A stretch of DNA of 64,000 nt, taken from NCBI GenBank assembly GCA_010909165.1, contig VJWM01000107.1, forward strand, positions 124,001 through 188,000, in the 5' to 3' direction. Below the pieces are notes generated by a model. It made no database searches. It was not told where the DNA came from and saw nothing but the letters and a program-made list of their open reading frames with translations. Positions 43,187 to 57,298 of this stretch are shown piece after piece (position 1 is the first letter of the stretch; each line of letters starts with the position of its first letter). The translations under genes were made by a program, and so were the position numbers. This DNA comes from Anthoceros angustus. Taxonomy: Eukaryota; Streptophyta; Anthocerotopsida; Anthocerotales; Anthocerotaceae.

Positions 43187-43981
43187 TGGGATGGGCGCAA
43201 GTGTGCATCCGCTTGGGCTATCCATTTACCTGCATTTGTGGAACATGAGCTAGGCGCTTGTACTGGGCAGTACTTCTTGTTGTGATGTGGGTTGAAGGTC
43301 TGCTCTCTCCACCCCTTGGTCTCAACAACCCCAAATCTGTAGCTACTGGAGACTACATATAAGCGCTTTGAGTAGTGCACTAATATGCTGTAGACTCTCG
43401 TCTTCCGCAAGTATCCTTATCTATCTGCATATCCGATGCCTCGTGTTGTCACTGCAATACGTGAGTATCTTATCAAATGTCCTCCGAAGTGCAAGGTCGT
43501 TCCTTTCGGACGTGCTTCACTGCTTCTATCAGGACAGATGGGGCTACTCATTGTTCGTGTATCATTCAAGCCAAGAGACCAGGCGGCCGTACAGTAAGTC
43601 TGCTCCTGATTATTTTAAGCAGCCCTGCTTCTTGTCCACTAAAGCGGCCCTGCCCCTTCATCATCCAGGGTACCCCTGCATCTAATCGTACCCGGAACTG
43701 ACTCAGGTGGTCTGTCCGTGAATCTACTTCCAGCGAGAAGAAGGGATTCCTGCAGGGGAAGCCCTAACAGGCTGGTATCGGGGAATGTGCACAACTGACT
43801 TTATTCTGGTGCCAAGCAACAAAACCTGGGTGTGGAAACCACCAGCACCGTAGATGCACATCGCCTTGCACCTCTACGCCAACAATTCTACCTGCTCTCA
43901 TAATATGAACAATTCCAAGCCGTAGGTCACAACCTCCTTACTGCCGTCAGTCTGGATAAAAATTGACTGGATTGTTCTCTG
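43187..43981. other. Intergenic between convergent genes
   Basis: Holds the 3' UTRs of the F-box gene (plus) and PNPase (minus). No recognised gene. Confidence 0.5.
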
Positions 43982-46444
43982 TCACGCTTTAGACACAGCC
44001 TCGGATTTTTCAGGTGGAGGTAGCACTGCCTTGCGGGACAGCTTCAAGTTACCCCTGAGATCTCTTCCGATGCACATGACTTGGACCTCCTCTCCTACAG
44101 AAACAACATCTGTGACACGGCCTACAGGGCGGTGCTCAAGCTCTGAGATGTGAAGCAGGCCCTGATGGCCTTTGTTCTTGATTTCCACAAAGGCTCCAAA
44201 ATCTTTGATGGCCACAATAGTTCCTGTGTAGGTTCCCCCAACCACAATCTCCCTGTTGCCCACAGCCGCTTCAATCATTTCCTTCGCCTCATCAAGGCCA
44301 GACTGGTTCTGTGCAAATATCGTCACTAATCCTTCGTCAGAGATCTGCAATTTGGTACCAGTTGTATTTTGGATGTTCTTCACTGTTGCACCTAGAGGAC
44401 CAATCAAGAGTCTGACAGCATCTCTCTCAATAGTTATAGAGCCCTTGCGAGGAGTGTTCTCTTTTTGTACCTTGCGAGGTTCTTTCAAGACCTTCTCCAT
44501 TTCATTAATAATGTAACTGCGGGCAACAAGAGCTGGTTCAAGGCACTCACACAGTATGTCAAGAGGGATCCCCTTCAGCTTTATGTCCAACTGTATGCCA
44601 GTCACTCCTTGTTTTGTCCCCGCAATCTTGAAGTCCATGTCCCCCAAGTGATCTTCTAAGCCCAGAATATCAGTCAGAATTCTGTAGTCCAGAAAATTGC
44701 CCGTTTCAGGATCCACAAGGGACACCAGGCCCATGGACACCCCAGCAACGTGTCGTTCCAACTGCACACCGGCATCCATCAGAGCTAGACTCCCTCCACA
44801 TACAGTAGCCATGGATGAGGACCCATCGGATGCCATCACCTCTGAAGCAACACGCACACTGAAGCTTGTGTCATCCTCGGGCGGAAGAACAGCAACCAAC
44901 GCCTTCTCAGCAAGGGTACCATGTCCAACCTCCCTCCTGTTCATACCACCAAGTCTCCCGACTTCATTGATGGAAAATGGAGGAAAGGAATAGTGCACAA
45001 AGAAGCTCTTCGTGGTCGGCCCAACAAGAGAGTCAAGCCTCTGTGCATCATCGTTCGACCCAAGAGTCACGCTGCACAGAACCTGCGTGTTTCCTCTGGA
45101 GAAAACCGAGGACCCATGCAAGGTGGAGTAAGTCCCAGCCTCACAGTATATTTCCCTCACGTCTGTCAAGGTGCGGCCATCCACCCTGATGCCCCGTTCA
45201 AATATGTTATCACGCAACAACTGTTTCTTCACCTGATCGAAAGCAGCTGGCAACTGCTTCACACCTTCATCGTCCCCTTCAGTTACCAGAACGGCCTTCA
45301 CATCATCCTGCACAGAGCTCAAAGCCCTGCCCCTCTCGAACTTGCCATAACCAGGATCGTCCAAAATCGTCTTAATGTGCTCCGCTGCCAGACACCTCAC
45401 CTTGTCCAACACCGAGGCAGAGACTACAAAAACCTGCACTTCCCTCTTCCGGTTGCACACCTTCCCAGACAGCTCGTACTGAGCTGGAATAAGCTTAACA
45501 GCCTGAGAATGAGCCAACCGGAGTGCAGCAATCAGGTCCTGGTTCGTGATCTCCCTGGCCTGTGTCTCGATCATCATGGTCTTCTCCGCAGTGCAAGAGT
45601 AAATCAAGCTCAGGTCACTCTCGCTTAACTCATCCATGCCGGGGTTCACAACGAACTTGCCCTTCACCCGACCAATCCTCACAGCTCCAATGGGCCCATT
45701 CCAGGGCACATCAGAGCACATCAAAGCTGCGGATGCTGCATTCACAGCCAGAACATCAGGATCCAGCTCACCATCAGAGCAAAGCACATTGGCTATAATC
45801 TGAGTTTCAAAGTAATACCCTTTAGGGAACAGGGGTCTGATGGAGCGATCTACTACTCTGGCGCACAGAAGTTCACGCTCCTTAGGAGCCCCTTCCCGGC
45901 GCATAAAGGTGTTGGGAATCCTGCCTTTGGCATAATTCTTCTCCCTGTACTCCACCTGAAGGGGAAGAAAATTGGCACTCGAATCCAAGCGCGTCTCGGA
46001 AACAACAGTGGCCAACACTTTCGTCTCCTTCACCCCTGCCACAACCGCCCCTGACGCGAACCTGGCCAGCTTCCCCGTTTCAAAGCTAACAACCATCGAC
46101 CCAACGTGGGCCTGCGCCTCAAAAACGCTGCCCATCTTCTCAGGGAATACACGCCATGAGCTGGGCTGAATCACCCGAATTTCTGGCGCAAAATTATCAC
46201 TCGCACGACTGGCGCTGGACGCGCATCCCCTGTTGTCGACCCTCACTGCCCTGCCCCCATCCCTGATATCGAATCCGCGCCTCACCGGCAACCTGACCTC
46301 ACCAGCTGCTACGGCTCGCCCTAGCCTCCACATCACTCCAGTCCACCGACTTCTGCTCCCCATGAATGCAGATGGTCCAATTCGATTTCGGGCCCAGGAC
46401 ACCACAGACTTTGGTGCAAGCTGGATGCACCAGTACGCTCCCAC
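43982..46444 (-). CDS. Polyribonucleotide nucleotidyltransferase (PNPase), organellar, intronless
   Basis: Phosphorolytic 3'-5' exoribonuclease/polyadenylase acting in plastids or mitochondria. 820 codons without an intron. Residues 1-105 form an Arg/Ser/Ala-rich leader (transit peptide). RNase PH domain 1 covers about 108-330 (MRREGAPKERELLCARVVDRSIRPLFP). RNase PH domain 2 covers about 412-650, with FSRGNTQVL, the phosphate-site SDGSSSMATVCGGSLALMDAG (539-559) and metal-site aspartates in EDHLGDMDFKIAG (597-609). The KH domain is at about 667-727 (GxxG as GPLG) and the S1 domain at about 732-805 (GTIVAIKDFGAFVEI, GLLHISEL). Wording of the catalytic core (GRIPNTFMRREG, SDVPWNGPIGAVRIGR) is closer to the plant mitochondrial type, judged from memory. 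Downstream Mets at residues 28, 38 and 104 are alternatives. All key motifs are present. Confidence 0.95.
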   Translation of the reverse strand: MGAYWCIQLAPKSVVSWARNRIGPSAFMGSRSRWTGVMWRLGRAVAAGEVRLPVRRGFDIRDGGRAVRVDNRGCASSASRASDNFAPEIRVIQPSSWRVFPEKMGSVFEAQAHVGSMVVSFETGKLARFASGAVVAGVKETKVLATVVSETRLDSSANFLPLQVEYREKNYAKGRIPNTFMRREGAPKERELLCARVVDRSIRPLFPKGYYFETQIIANVLCSDGELDPDVLAVNAASAALMCSDVPWNGPIGAVRIGRVKGKFVVNPGMDELSESDLSLIYSCTAEKTMMIETQAREITNQDLIAALRLAHSQAVKLIPAQYELSGKVCNRKREVQVFVVSASVLDKVRCLAAEHIKTILDDPGYGKFERGRALSSVQDDVKAVLVTEGDDEGVKQLPAAFDQVKKQLLRDNIFERGIRVDGRTLTDVREIYCEAGTYSTLHGSSVFSRGNTQVLCSVTLGSNDDAQRLDSLVGPTTKSFFVHYSFPPFSINEVGRLGGMNRREVGHGTLAEKALVAVLPPEDDTSFSVRVASEVMASDGSSSMATVCGGSLALMDAGVQLERHVAGVSMGLVSLVDPETGNFLDYRILTDILGLEDHLGDMDFKIAGTKQGVTGIQLDIKLKGIPLDILCECLEPALVARSYIINEMEKVLKEPRKVQKENTPRKGSITIERDAVRLLIGPLGATVKNIQNTTGTKLQISDEGLVTIFAQNQSGLDEAKEMIEAAVGNREIVVGGTYTGTIVAIKDFGAFVEIKNKGHQGLLHISELEHRPVGRVTDVVSVGEEVQVMCIGRDLRGNLKLSRKAVLPPPEKSEAVSKA

Positions 46445-46770
46445 AGGGACCCCGCCCTCCTGCTATCACTGCCTGCAGCCACCCACAACCGAACCATGCA
46501 CAGGAAGTGCAAGCTGGATCATGGCAGGCCTCATTGCATAAACTCGGCCACTTTGCACACAAATCTGTGCTTCCCATCGACGGTGCGAGCTATGTTCTCT
46601 GCGCATTGTCACCGTGTGCGGCGGCAGTCCTCAAAGACCTATTTCCCTTCGTCCATACCCTGAGAACCGAATTACGAGGGCTGAACGCTTTCGTTGCTTC
46701 TGAGTAAATAATGGATAGATAGCATCCACATTGGGTGTACCCCGATCCAAGTTCGCTCCTCGTTGCTTTC
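46445..46770 (-). promoter_or_regulatory. Upstream region of the PNPase gene
   Basis: Non-coding DNA between the PNPase start and the tandem repeats; probable promoter and 5' UTR by position only. Confidence 0.35.
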
Positions 46771-47010
46771 CCAATTGTGAGACATCGGTCTAATAACACT
46801 CCCACCCAGAATGCCGAGCCATTTTTCTACAATATCCGAGCCCAATAAATACCAATAAAAACCGATAGGTATCTGCGGCATATTTTTCCCCAATTGTGAG
46901 ACATTGGTCTAATAACACTCTCGCCCAGAATGCCGGCGCATTTTTCTACAATATCCGAGCCCAATAAAAACCAATAAAAACTGATAGGTATCTGCGGCAT
47001 ATTTTTCCCG
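46771..47010. repeat. Tandem duplication, unit 119 bp
   Basis: CCAATTGTGAGACAT(C/T)GGTCTAATAACACT..GGTATCTGCGGCATATTTTTCCC occurs at 46771 and 46890 with few differences. Confidence 0.85.
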
Positions 47011-49905
47011 ATTACCTCTCTTCCCCCACTTCCCATGTCATTGTTTTTTTCGCGTTCATATTCGATAAATGAAAAATACAACAGAGCTTCGAAGCTTCCG
47101 CACAATGCCCCTAATCCTCCTCCTCCTGCTCATCAAGCTGACGTCTCTCAATCCCCAAGAACCGTTTTCCATGTCCACCAAAACGGATTTGGGGAAATCG
47201 TTCAGGGCACTTTCCATGGAGGAAAGGAATATAGACGGGGTTTAATTATCCGGATTTTAAGGCCGCTAACAGACACGAAACAGAAGGTCCGGGTTGCTAC
47301 ACTGCCGCTCACCGACATGGAATGGAAGGTCCGGCTGAGAACTTCGCTGCATTGAAGAATGGACTCCAAGTGACAAGCACTACCGGTAAGGGCACCGCCA
47401 ACCGCCTCTGGCAGCTCCAACATTTGCCGCCAAATAGCGAAGGGCCATAGGGAGGCCCAAACCGTATGTGGGAATCTAAGTGGCCACGCTAAAAGCGGAA
47501 CTGGCTATTTTTAGCAATTTAGATTTCTTTTTGTGCACAAAGAAAGTGGGACTAAGCACAAACGCCAACGCACAGCAACCTGCCTCTCAAGCTTGCGATA
47601 TAAGGATGGATCAAGATACAGTTGACGCTCTTGGTCATAAATTTGGTTCACATGTCTATCAATAACCAAGGTATTTTTTGCCCATTGCCAAACTTCGGAC
47701 CAAGGCACTTTATGCATTTTCAGAGTAGTCCACACATGTACCTCGTTTGCCCATTTCACACAACTACTTATACTAGTTCCACTGATTTTAAGGCAGATTA
47801 AGCTCTTGTCCAAGGGGACAAAGGATTTTGTGGCCGATGTCGTGTTTTAATAAGTCTTGCATCAAGACATCTTAATAAGTTGATCAGTTCCTTTCCACTG
47901 TTTGGAATGGTAGTGCTATGAGTCAAGGCAGTTCTCTTCTCCGGTATGGTAAATTTCTCAAATTGTCGCAAAATACCACTGATTGTGTCCAGTTCCTTGG
48001 TATTTTATTTAAGATTATATATGCGAAATTGTGCCACCTTTCATCTTTTCTTCCATATTCGCAACCATTAAGTTTGCTCTTCTTCTTATTTTTGAATGTT
48101 TAGGTTTGAGTGATATTCTTTCATTTTATGTTTTCTTCAATTTATAAATTTGGGCAATTGGGTAATTGTTTCTCCTTCGCTCCTTAATATTCTACACATG
48201 CTTCACAAAGCTTTCAGTAAAGAGAATAAGTTGACGATTTTATGCTACTGCTAACTTCATCCTTCATTTTTATTTCTTTTCTTTATATATATATATATAT
48301 AATATATACTTCATTGAAAGAAAAGAATGAAGAAGCACTAAGTATACTAAGTCCACTAAGCAATCCCCTTCACTAGTAATTTGTTGATTTGTTTTCAACA
48401 AATACCACTGTTAAGTTTCATGCATTTAAGTTTTATATCATGTATGCTATTTCTAAACAGAAATTTCAAATTCATAATTTTGACTTAAAGTTTTTATTAG
48501 AAAATGTTCCGTGGTTTCTAAAAAGAAGCTCTTTTGGGTTCTATGGATTTTAAAGTTTTGATATGAACCCATGGGTTCATGTAAAAACTTTCAAGTTGCA
48601 TCAAATTTTTCAACCTACAAAAGTTGATATCACAATCTAACACTTCACAGCTTATCACTTGAGTTCAAAAATTTGCATTGAGTAATTAAACCTTAGCAGC
48701 CAATTCCGAGGTGTGACTAGTCAACTTTCTCACCCCTGCCATGACAGGTTTTTTCCATTTCTAAAACTTAAAGGCCTTCAACTTCCGGATTCTAAAACTT
48801 GTTTCGATATATCTGCTTTTTTCCAGTTGTGTACTTGGGTTTCTTGAAGGTGCCAGTCTCCTCTTCCCCTTCCTTAGTCTTCTCTTCCTTCTTAGTGTCT
48901 TGTTTCACCCTTTCTCTCTTTTTCACATCCACAATATCCTTCGTCCCACTTCTCTTCTTATCCAACACATACTTTATAGTATCCAATATCACTTGTGTAT
49001 CTTCTCCCGCCAAGAGCTCACCACATGCTCATAGAATTTTTCTATGCTTCATTTTACTTGAGGCTAACTCCAACTTGGCCTTCTCAGTTTGAATGTTGCA
49101 TGTCTGCTTACGAGAAGAAAGTTGCGTCCTCGCTAAGAAGTCTTATGTATCACAGGTTCCAACAACTTGCCTTCAATGGATTTCTATTCTGCATTTATGA
49201 CACATTTATGGACAATGTGCATGTACAAGATTTTTAAGATTGCTCTTTGATGCTTTTTTTGGTAATAGTCTTCAGAGGCTCCTCTTCGATTTCTTAATCC
49301 ACAGAGGTAACCGACCTGCCAAGTTTGACATGGAGTACCTCCGGATAGTAAGGATTTTGAATAACTGCTTCTGCCTTGCTCGCCATTCTTGAATTTATCC
49401 TAGGAGTTGCCAACATCTACCCGTTTCATCGTTGCTGGAATCACAAATGCATCTTAGACATAAGTGTTCTTTACTAACCCATGTCGTGCTGCGTCCACGC
49501 AACTATCTGTGACCACATAATGTGTGATCCGGTTCAGAATTTATGCAGTGTCATATCCATGCTCCCCAGTTCTGTTCTCCTCCTGATCATATATCGTCTC
49601 GTCTAAAGTGTCATGTGATTCTCTCCTATCTCATGCCCGCGTACCAGTGATTGCCACCCTCTGCCTTGCCCACCTTTGCTGTGTCATACTTAAATAAGTC
49701 TTACATCAAGATATTGAGTAATGGGTTGATCAATCCCTTTCCACCATCTAACATGGTACTGCTCTAAGTCAAAGTAGGTGCACTAAAAAACGATGATTTG
49801 TTGAAGCTCAATAAGGGAAAATTTTGATAAGGTAGGTTTAGGATTGAAGTTTTTGTGTAAGAGCGGAAGTAAACAGACGTGCATGGATAGGTACTAAGCG
49901 TAAAC
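47011..49905. other. Intergenic, AT-rich; no recognised gene
   Basis: Contains a (TA)n run at about 48283-48308. A minus-strand lysine/glutamate-rich frame (49013-48792, KKEEKTKEGEEETGTFKK) resembles the basic stretch of the unknown relic at 4.9-5.06 kb. The phrase AAGTCTT(A/G)CATCAAGA..TTGATCA occurs near 47855 and 49695 as a diverged repeat. Nothing else was identified. Confidence 0.4.
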
Positions 49906-50041
49906 TGGTGACGAAGAAGAACTACTTATTCTCTTCTCACATTGCAAGTATTACTTATCTTGAAACTCGTACTTGGTGACGAAGAAGAACTACTTATTCT
50001 CTTCTCACATTGCAAGTATTACTTATCTTGAAACTCGTACT
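49906..50041. repeat. Perfect or near-perfect tandem duplication, unit 68 bp
   Basis: TGGTGACGAAGAAGAACTAC..ATCTTGAAACTCGTACT occurs at 49906 and 49974 with no difference seen. Confidence 0.9.
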
Positions 50042-50089
50042 CTACATATAAACTTCGCTCTACAAACTTTGCACATGTAAATTTTAACA

Positions 50090-50500
50090 CTAACTTCACT
50101 GTTCTCGAATGAAACCTTAAATCCAAGAAACCACGACTTACACCATAGTATATGAGACTCACGAAATCACAAACTATGATGCAACCATATTTTTGTATAT
50201 ACATTTTTTGAAGTCACAAAGCCCTTTGCTAAGTCAAGAAACCATGTTTTTAGCCACAATATATGGAGCGTGCAAAGTTACCTTTTCATACACGTTTTCC
50301 TCCAAAAATCCTTCGAGTCAAGAAATCATGGCTTACAATAGCAATATATGGAGATTACGATATCACAAGCCGCGATAACGCTACGTGTTCCTGCACAAAT
50401 CCTTGAAGTTAGGAAACAACGATGGGGCTAGTTTTCGTGCACAAATCCTCGAAGTTAAGAAACCACGATGGAACCACAGTATATGCCACTATTGTATTCA
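50090..50500. repeat. Degenerate repeat array, unit about 90-100 bp
   Basis: The phrases (A/T)CCAAGAAACCACGA.., AGTCAAGAAACCATG, AGTCAAGAAATCATGG, AAGTTAGGAAACAACGATGG and AAGTTAAGAAACCACGATGG recur, each followed by a CACAATATATG-like stretch. Confidence 0.6.
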
Positions 50501-50789
50501 CAATATATATCCATAGCACATGTCCGTAGGACTTTTTACATGGTATATATGAACACAATCTTTATCACACATCGTAGGTATCCATAGTAATATCCACGGT
50601 TCTTTATAATCGTGAAGCCACGGAGTATACAATCCTATCCCCTCTTTGCCACAATATGCAAGTCACAGCTACAGCTACAACAATGAAAACATAGCTTCAA
50701 CTTGATCCCTTGCCTTGCCTATCAAAATCCTCTACCACTCTGACACAGTTCACGCCGATAGGACGTTCTCACAGTTTCAATACCTAAAA

Positions 50790-51060
50790 AGGCAACCATC
50801 CACAACATGCTCCGCCCCACAAATTTCAAAACCGTCCTCAAGCTCCACAACATCACACAGTATTCATGCCTCTACGACGCCACAACACACAAAAACGTAC
50901 CAACAAGTCGTCTTCACTATTTCAGCATCTGGAATGGAAAACAAACATTTAAGGCAAGCATCCACGACATGCTTTGTCCCACAAGCATCAAACCCACCCC
51001 ACAAGCTCCACAAACATCACATAGTGTTCACACCTGTGCCACGCCACAACACACAACCTC
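50790..51060. repeat. Diverged direct duplication, unit about 165 bp
   Basis: Two copies of ATCCAC(A/G)ACATGCT..CCCCACAA..CAAGCTCCACAA..ATCACA..CACGCCACAACACACAA at about 50797 and 50968. The long plus-strand frame here (50715-51218) is Ser/Thr/Pro/His-rich because of this repeat and is not convincing as a gene. Confidence 0.6.
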
Positions 51061-51542
51061 TACCCCCTTCTTCGATGCGCATAAAATCTCGACCTAGTAC
51101 CATCCCTACTAACCACCAAGTTAAGGTTGTATCCAAAAATAGCAACCCTCCTCTTTTGAAGTTAATAAGCTTCATAATAATCAAACTTCATAGTTATGGG
51201 GGTCACATTGTATGCTAGGAACCTCATAGCAACCATATGGTTATTGTTAACGCTTACATACCTTTTTATAGTTATTTTACCGATAATTATCTACATTGAA
51301 AATACCAAGCTTGCTTGAAGCTTCACGTCTTTGCTTCAGCACACCTCCTTAAATGCCTATTTATGACTTATTAACCTAATTAACTTTGAATTAATTGAAT
51401 TACTATGACTACTTTCCAGATAATTTCTATACTGGAAAATAGTTGTGCATGGCTATGGTCTTCCGTTCTGTCCGCACTTCACCTGGTCCGTTCGGCTGAG
51501 CAAAGTGAAAAATGATGTGCATACCCTAGCTGGCCTTCTGCT

Positions 51543-51772
51543 TGCAACTAAGCTTGCTTGAAACTTTGCGTGTTTGCTTTAGCTGAGCTTGCTTGAAACT
51601 TCACAAATCTGCTTCAGTTGAGCTTGCTTGAAACTTTGTGTGTCTGCTTCAGCTAAGCTTTCTTGAAACCTCACGTATCTGCTTCAAGTGAGCTTGCTTG
51701 AATCTTTGCGTGTCTGCTTCAGCTGAGCTTTGCGTGTCTGTTTCAGCTAAGCTTGCTTGAAACTTCACTGAA
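51543..51772. repeat. Minisatellite, unit about 35 bp
   Basis: About six to seven copies of AGCTTGCTTGAAACTTTGCG, continuing TGTCTGCTTCAGCT(G/A). One unit is shortened to 24 bp. An isolated related unit lies near 51309. Confidence 0.85.
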
Positions 51773-53484
51773 CTGCCAACGGCCTACTACCTTAGCAACC
51801 GAATTTTCTAATCTGCCAAAAAATTACCGACAAAGATACAAAATTCAAGAAACAAAACAACTCCACGTTCCCACACAACAGCCTATGGAGCATAGATGAA
51901 TTGCATATTCGTACACCCAAAAACAAAATAACTCTATAGTTCGCCTCTGAAACTTGGTGGGTTATGCCCTCCAGCTGGGCATAACCAATGGACCGATGGC
52001 ACCGGCTCGACTGATTTGGTTTGGGAGAGCGGGGCGTTTTCCCAATCTAGGAACGCGAGGACATTCGAAAATATGAAACTTGTGTTGTACATATGTAGGT
52101 ACATATGTACACAGAGAGGTGGCGTAAAAGATAAAAAAGCATGAATGTTTGTAATTGGTCGTATCTCACATCTCTCGGATGCTTGCGTCTCGGGATGACG
52201 CGTGCCCCTTCATCTCAGTTCGGGTCGTGCCTCGGCCATCCTCGGGTTTGACTGGCTGGTCTGCATGTGTCGCCAGCTTTAGGTTTCCCAGCGGAATGTG
52301 GGAGCATCTTGCCTTGTGCCCGCAGCCAGGTTGGCTCCCCATTCCCGCTTGATGCGTCTGCGCACTCCTCTTCATTGACTGTGTGCACAGATTTGGGAAG
52401 AATGTCAGGTGTGCCTTTCCCCCTTACTCGCATGCGTCTACCCTCAGCGCTGCTGCTGGGATAGAGCGCTCCTCGCCCTTGCTCCCCCTGCCTGCCTGCT
52501 GCTGCTCGCCTTGCTGAACCATAGCCGGCCAGCAATGCTCACTGTGCAATATGCCAGCCAGGGTAGCTAAGAGTTTTCAGCTCCTCCTCCTGCTTTCTCT
52601 GCAAGCTGCGATCTGGTTTTAAGCCCCTGTGATTGCAGGGCTGGGTTTCCGAGGAGCTCCTCGCTCGCTGCCTACTCCTAGAAGCAGGATGGAGGTGGTT
52701 GCAAGTACCAGGTCAGGCGTCCCCGAATAGAGAAATCTGAGTGGAGACCGTGGAATGTGCCTGTGTGACCCGAATGTGACTTGGCGCCTTGCTGAGTGAA
52801 TGGGATATTGCCCCCGCGTGCCCGTGTCATTCTTCTTGTCTCGTGTGCTTCCCTTTCCATCTTCCTGCTCCGTATCTGCGGCAGGATGGCTGAATCTTCG
52901 TTGTGTCCTCATGCGCTGTCGAGTTGCTTCGTTTTTCTTGTCCTTATCTCTCGCCGCTGCACGAATGATTTCCTGAGCCGCTGGACACCAAGCGCTTGAG
53001 GGACAGAACTTCAAGTTGAGCCACTTTCTTTTTGCAGGCCGTCAGAAGCTGGTCGAAGGTGAGGCACTGCTTGCTGTTTGGTATCGAGCCGCATGTTGCC
53101 GGCATTTGCCAGGCGATTGTAAAGTTCAGTTTTGTTCGCGACGGGGGCTTTGGAAGTGGCTCGACTCTGCATGCTCCCGAAATGGAGCGCGTCCTCCTTT
53201 TCTGCTAGTGGACGTCTAGATCTTCAGACTCTTCGGAGCTTGTCGACCAATGAAAAGTAAGCCGGTTTTACGGAAGCAGTCGTCTCCCGGGCGTGGTTTG
53301 AAATGCATGAGTGCCTTAAGATACGCTTGCTCCAGGTGGAAGCTCGAGTAGATCAGTGAAGATTCCGTGAAAGGATTCCGGACAGCCTGGTGGACGGAGA
53401 GAACCTGCTCAATCCCGGTTGTCTGTAAGCCTTCTCATGGCATCGGCAGGTCTATTCTCTGTTACAGCTAGGTCCGGCTCCACC
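51773..53484 (+). promoter_or_regulatory. Upstream region, promoter and 5' UTR of the second GSK3-like gene
   Basis: No recognised gene. Composition shifts from AT-rich to C/T- and G-rich at about 52.15 kb. A possible 5' UTR intron end (TTTTTGCAG|GCC) lies at about 53029-53037. The coding frame of the kinase is open upstream to an ATG at 53419. Confidence 0.4.
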
Positions 53485-55862
<2,378 letters not shown>

Positions 55863-57298
55863 GTTTGTGGTGCACAGGGATAGCCGTTGGCTGATGTTAT
55901 TCCCCTTCTCATAATGGCGTGAATGTTCCTCTGAAGTGAATCAGATTTAACTTGAGGAGGAAGAAGTGGTGAATGAAACGAAATGCATAGTTTGAGCAGA
56001 TCGTAGTGCTGTATTCTGCTGGATTTCTGCAGTGTGTGGAGGAGACTGGGGTTTTCTAGCTGCTTTGGAGGTGTTTGCCTAGCCCAGGAGGTCGGGAGGG
56101 TCTGCTAGGACATTTTAGCATGTGTGGTTTGGCTGGTGAAGTTTTAGTATTGTCAGCTCATCCAGAGAAGCTAAATGATTGTCCGGTGTGCTCGTCCCCT
56201 TTCAGTGAGGAAACCTTTGAGCTAGGGATTTGGTTAATTTAGTGACGTGGGTTATTGTGTATAGCTGCTGTTTTGCCAATTGTACTATAGGAATCAAGCC
56301 TTATCATAAACTTCGATTAAGTTCTTCGGCGTGCTAGTTGTGCTCGCTCTCAAGATATTCTGTAGGCAGTGACACTTAATAGTGGCACATGCATAAATAT
56401 GTTTGCTTCTGGACAGGCCATGTGAGGCCCTCGGGTAATGGGTAGGAACAGGATGGTGTTGGTTTCCATCCTCAATATTTTGTGACGATTTCAGTTTGCT
56501 AAAGGCTTCATGCCTCTGACATCTTCGAAATAATCTCGGTTTTATTGTGTGCATGCGCATTCCAAACCGGTCGATTCAAGTATGGCTTTTGAACGCTGCG
56601 GGCAGCTTAGCTAGCTAGTTGGCAACCGCAGGTGTCGGAAATGCTCGTAGTCTAGTATCTGTTGGCAAGCTCCTTCTGTCCAGATTAGCGATCACTAGCC
56701 GAGGGGTGTAGAAAATAGTTATCTCTCAGCACAGGATCGTCCGCGGCTTTGTCACCTCCCAACAGCACCATGAACGGAGATATGATCCTGACCGGAGACT
56801 CTGTCTCAGACTCCCATCTTCGTGATGCCCATGATTCATGGCGGTTGCCTTCCGTGTCCACCGTCCACCTTCCGAAGCCATACAACCCTGTAACTGCGCA
56901 CCTCATCTCTCCTGCAACCTGCAATAAGCAGGCTGTACGAAGCTGTCTCTGCACACAAGGCCAACGAAACAGTGTCACCCTGCAGACTTGCATCTCATCA
57001 CGTCTCAAGTTGTGAGGGAGATTGCTGCAACACGTTGGCTCAACTTCCTGAAGAGTTAAAGATATAGATAAGAATGTTTTAATGAATTTAAGAATGAAAA
57101 ATTGGCGAGATCGCCAGATTCTCAGGAGTCAGAAAGTCTTTCCTCTTCGGACTTACTCAGCACTTCTACTGCCCTAGCCAGAGAAAATATGAATAGTGCA
57201 GGACTCAAGGTGAAGGGGCTTGCTGGTTTGAGAACCCTTTACAAAGCTAAACAAACAGTGGGTCTGAAGGGACCAAAAAGAACGAGTGGGCATTCGTA
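55863..57298. other. Intergenic between convergent genes
   Basis: Probable 3' UTR of the kinase up to about 56.3 kb. The minus-strand frame at 57008-56685 (RWTVDTEGNRHESWASRRWE..MVLLGGDKAADDPVLRDNY) looks mildly protein-like but matches nothing I recognise. Confidence 0.4.

Noticed and set aside
44921-45628. 235-codon plus-strand frame opposite PNPase
   Set aside because: Shadow of the strongly supported PNPase frame, with no domain of its own.
50715-51218. 167-codon plus-strand frame
   Set aside because: Composition is explained by the Ser/Thr/Pro/His-rich direct repeat; no domain.
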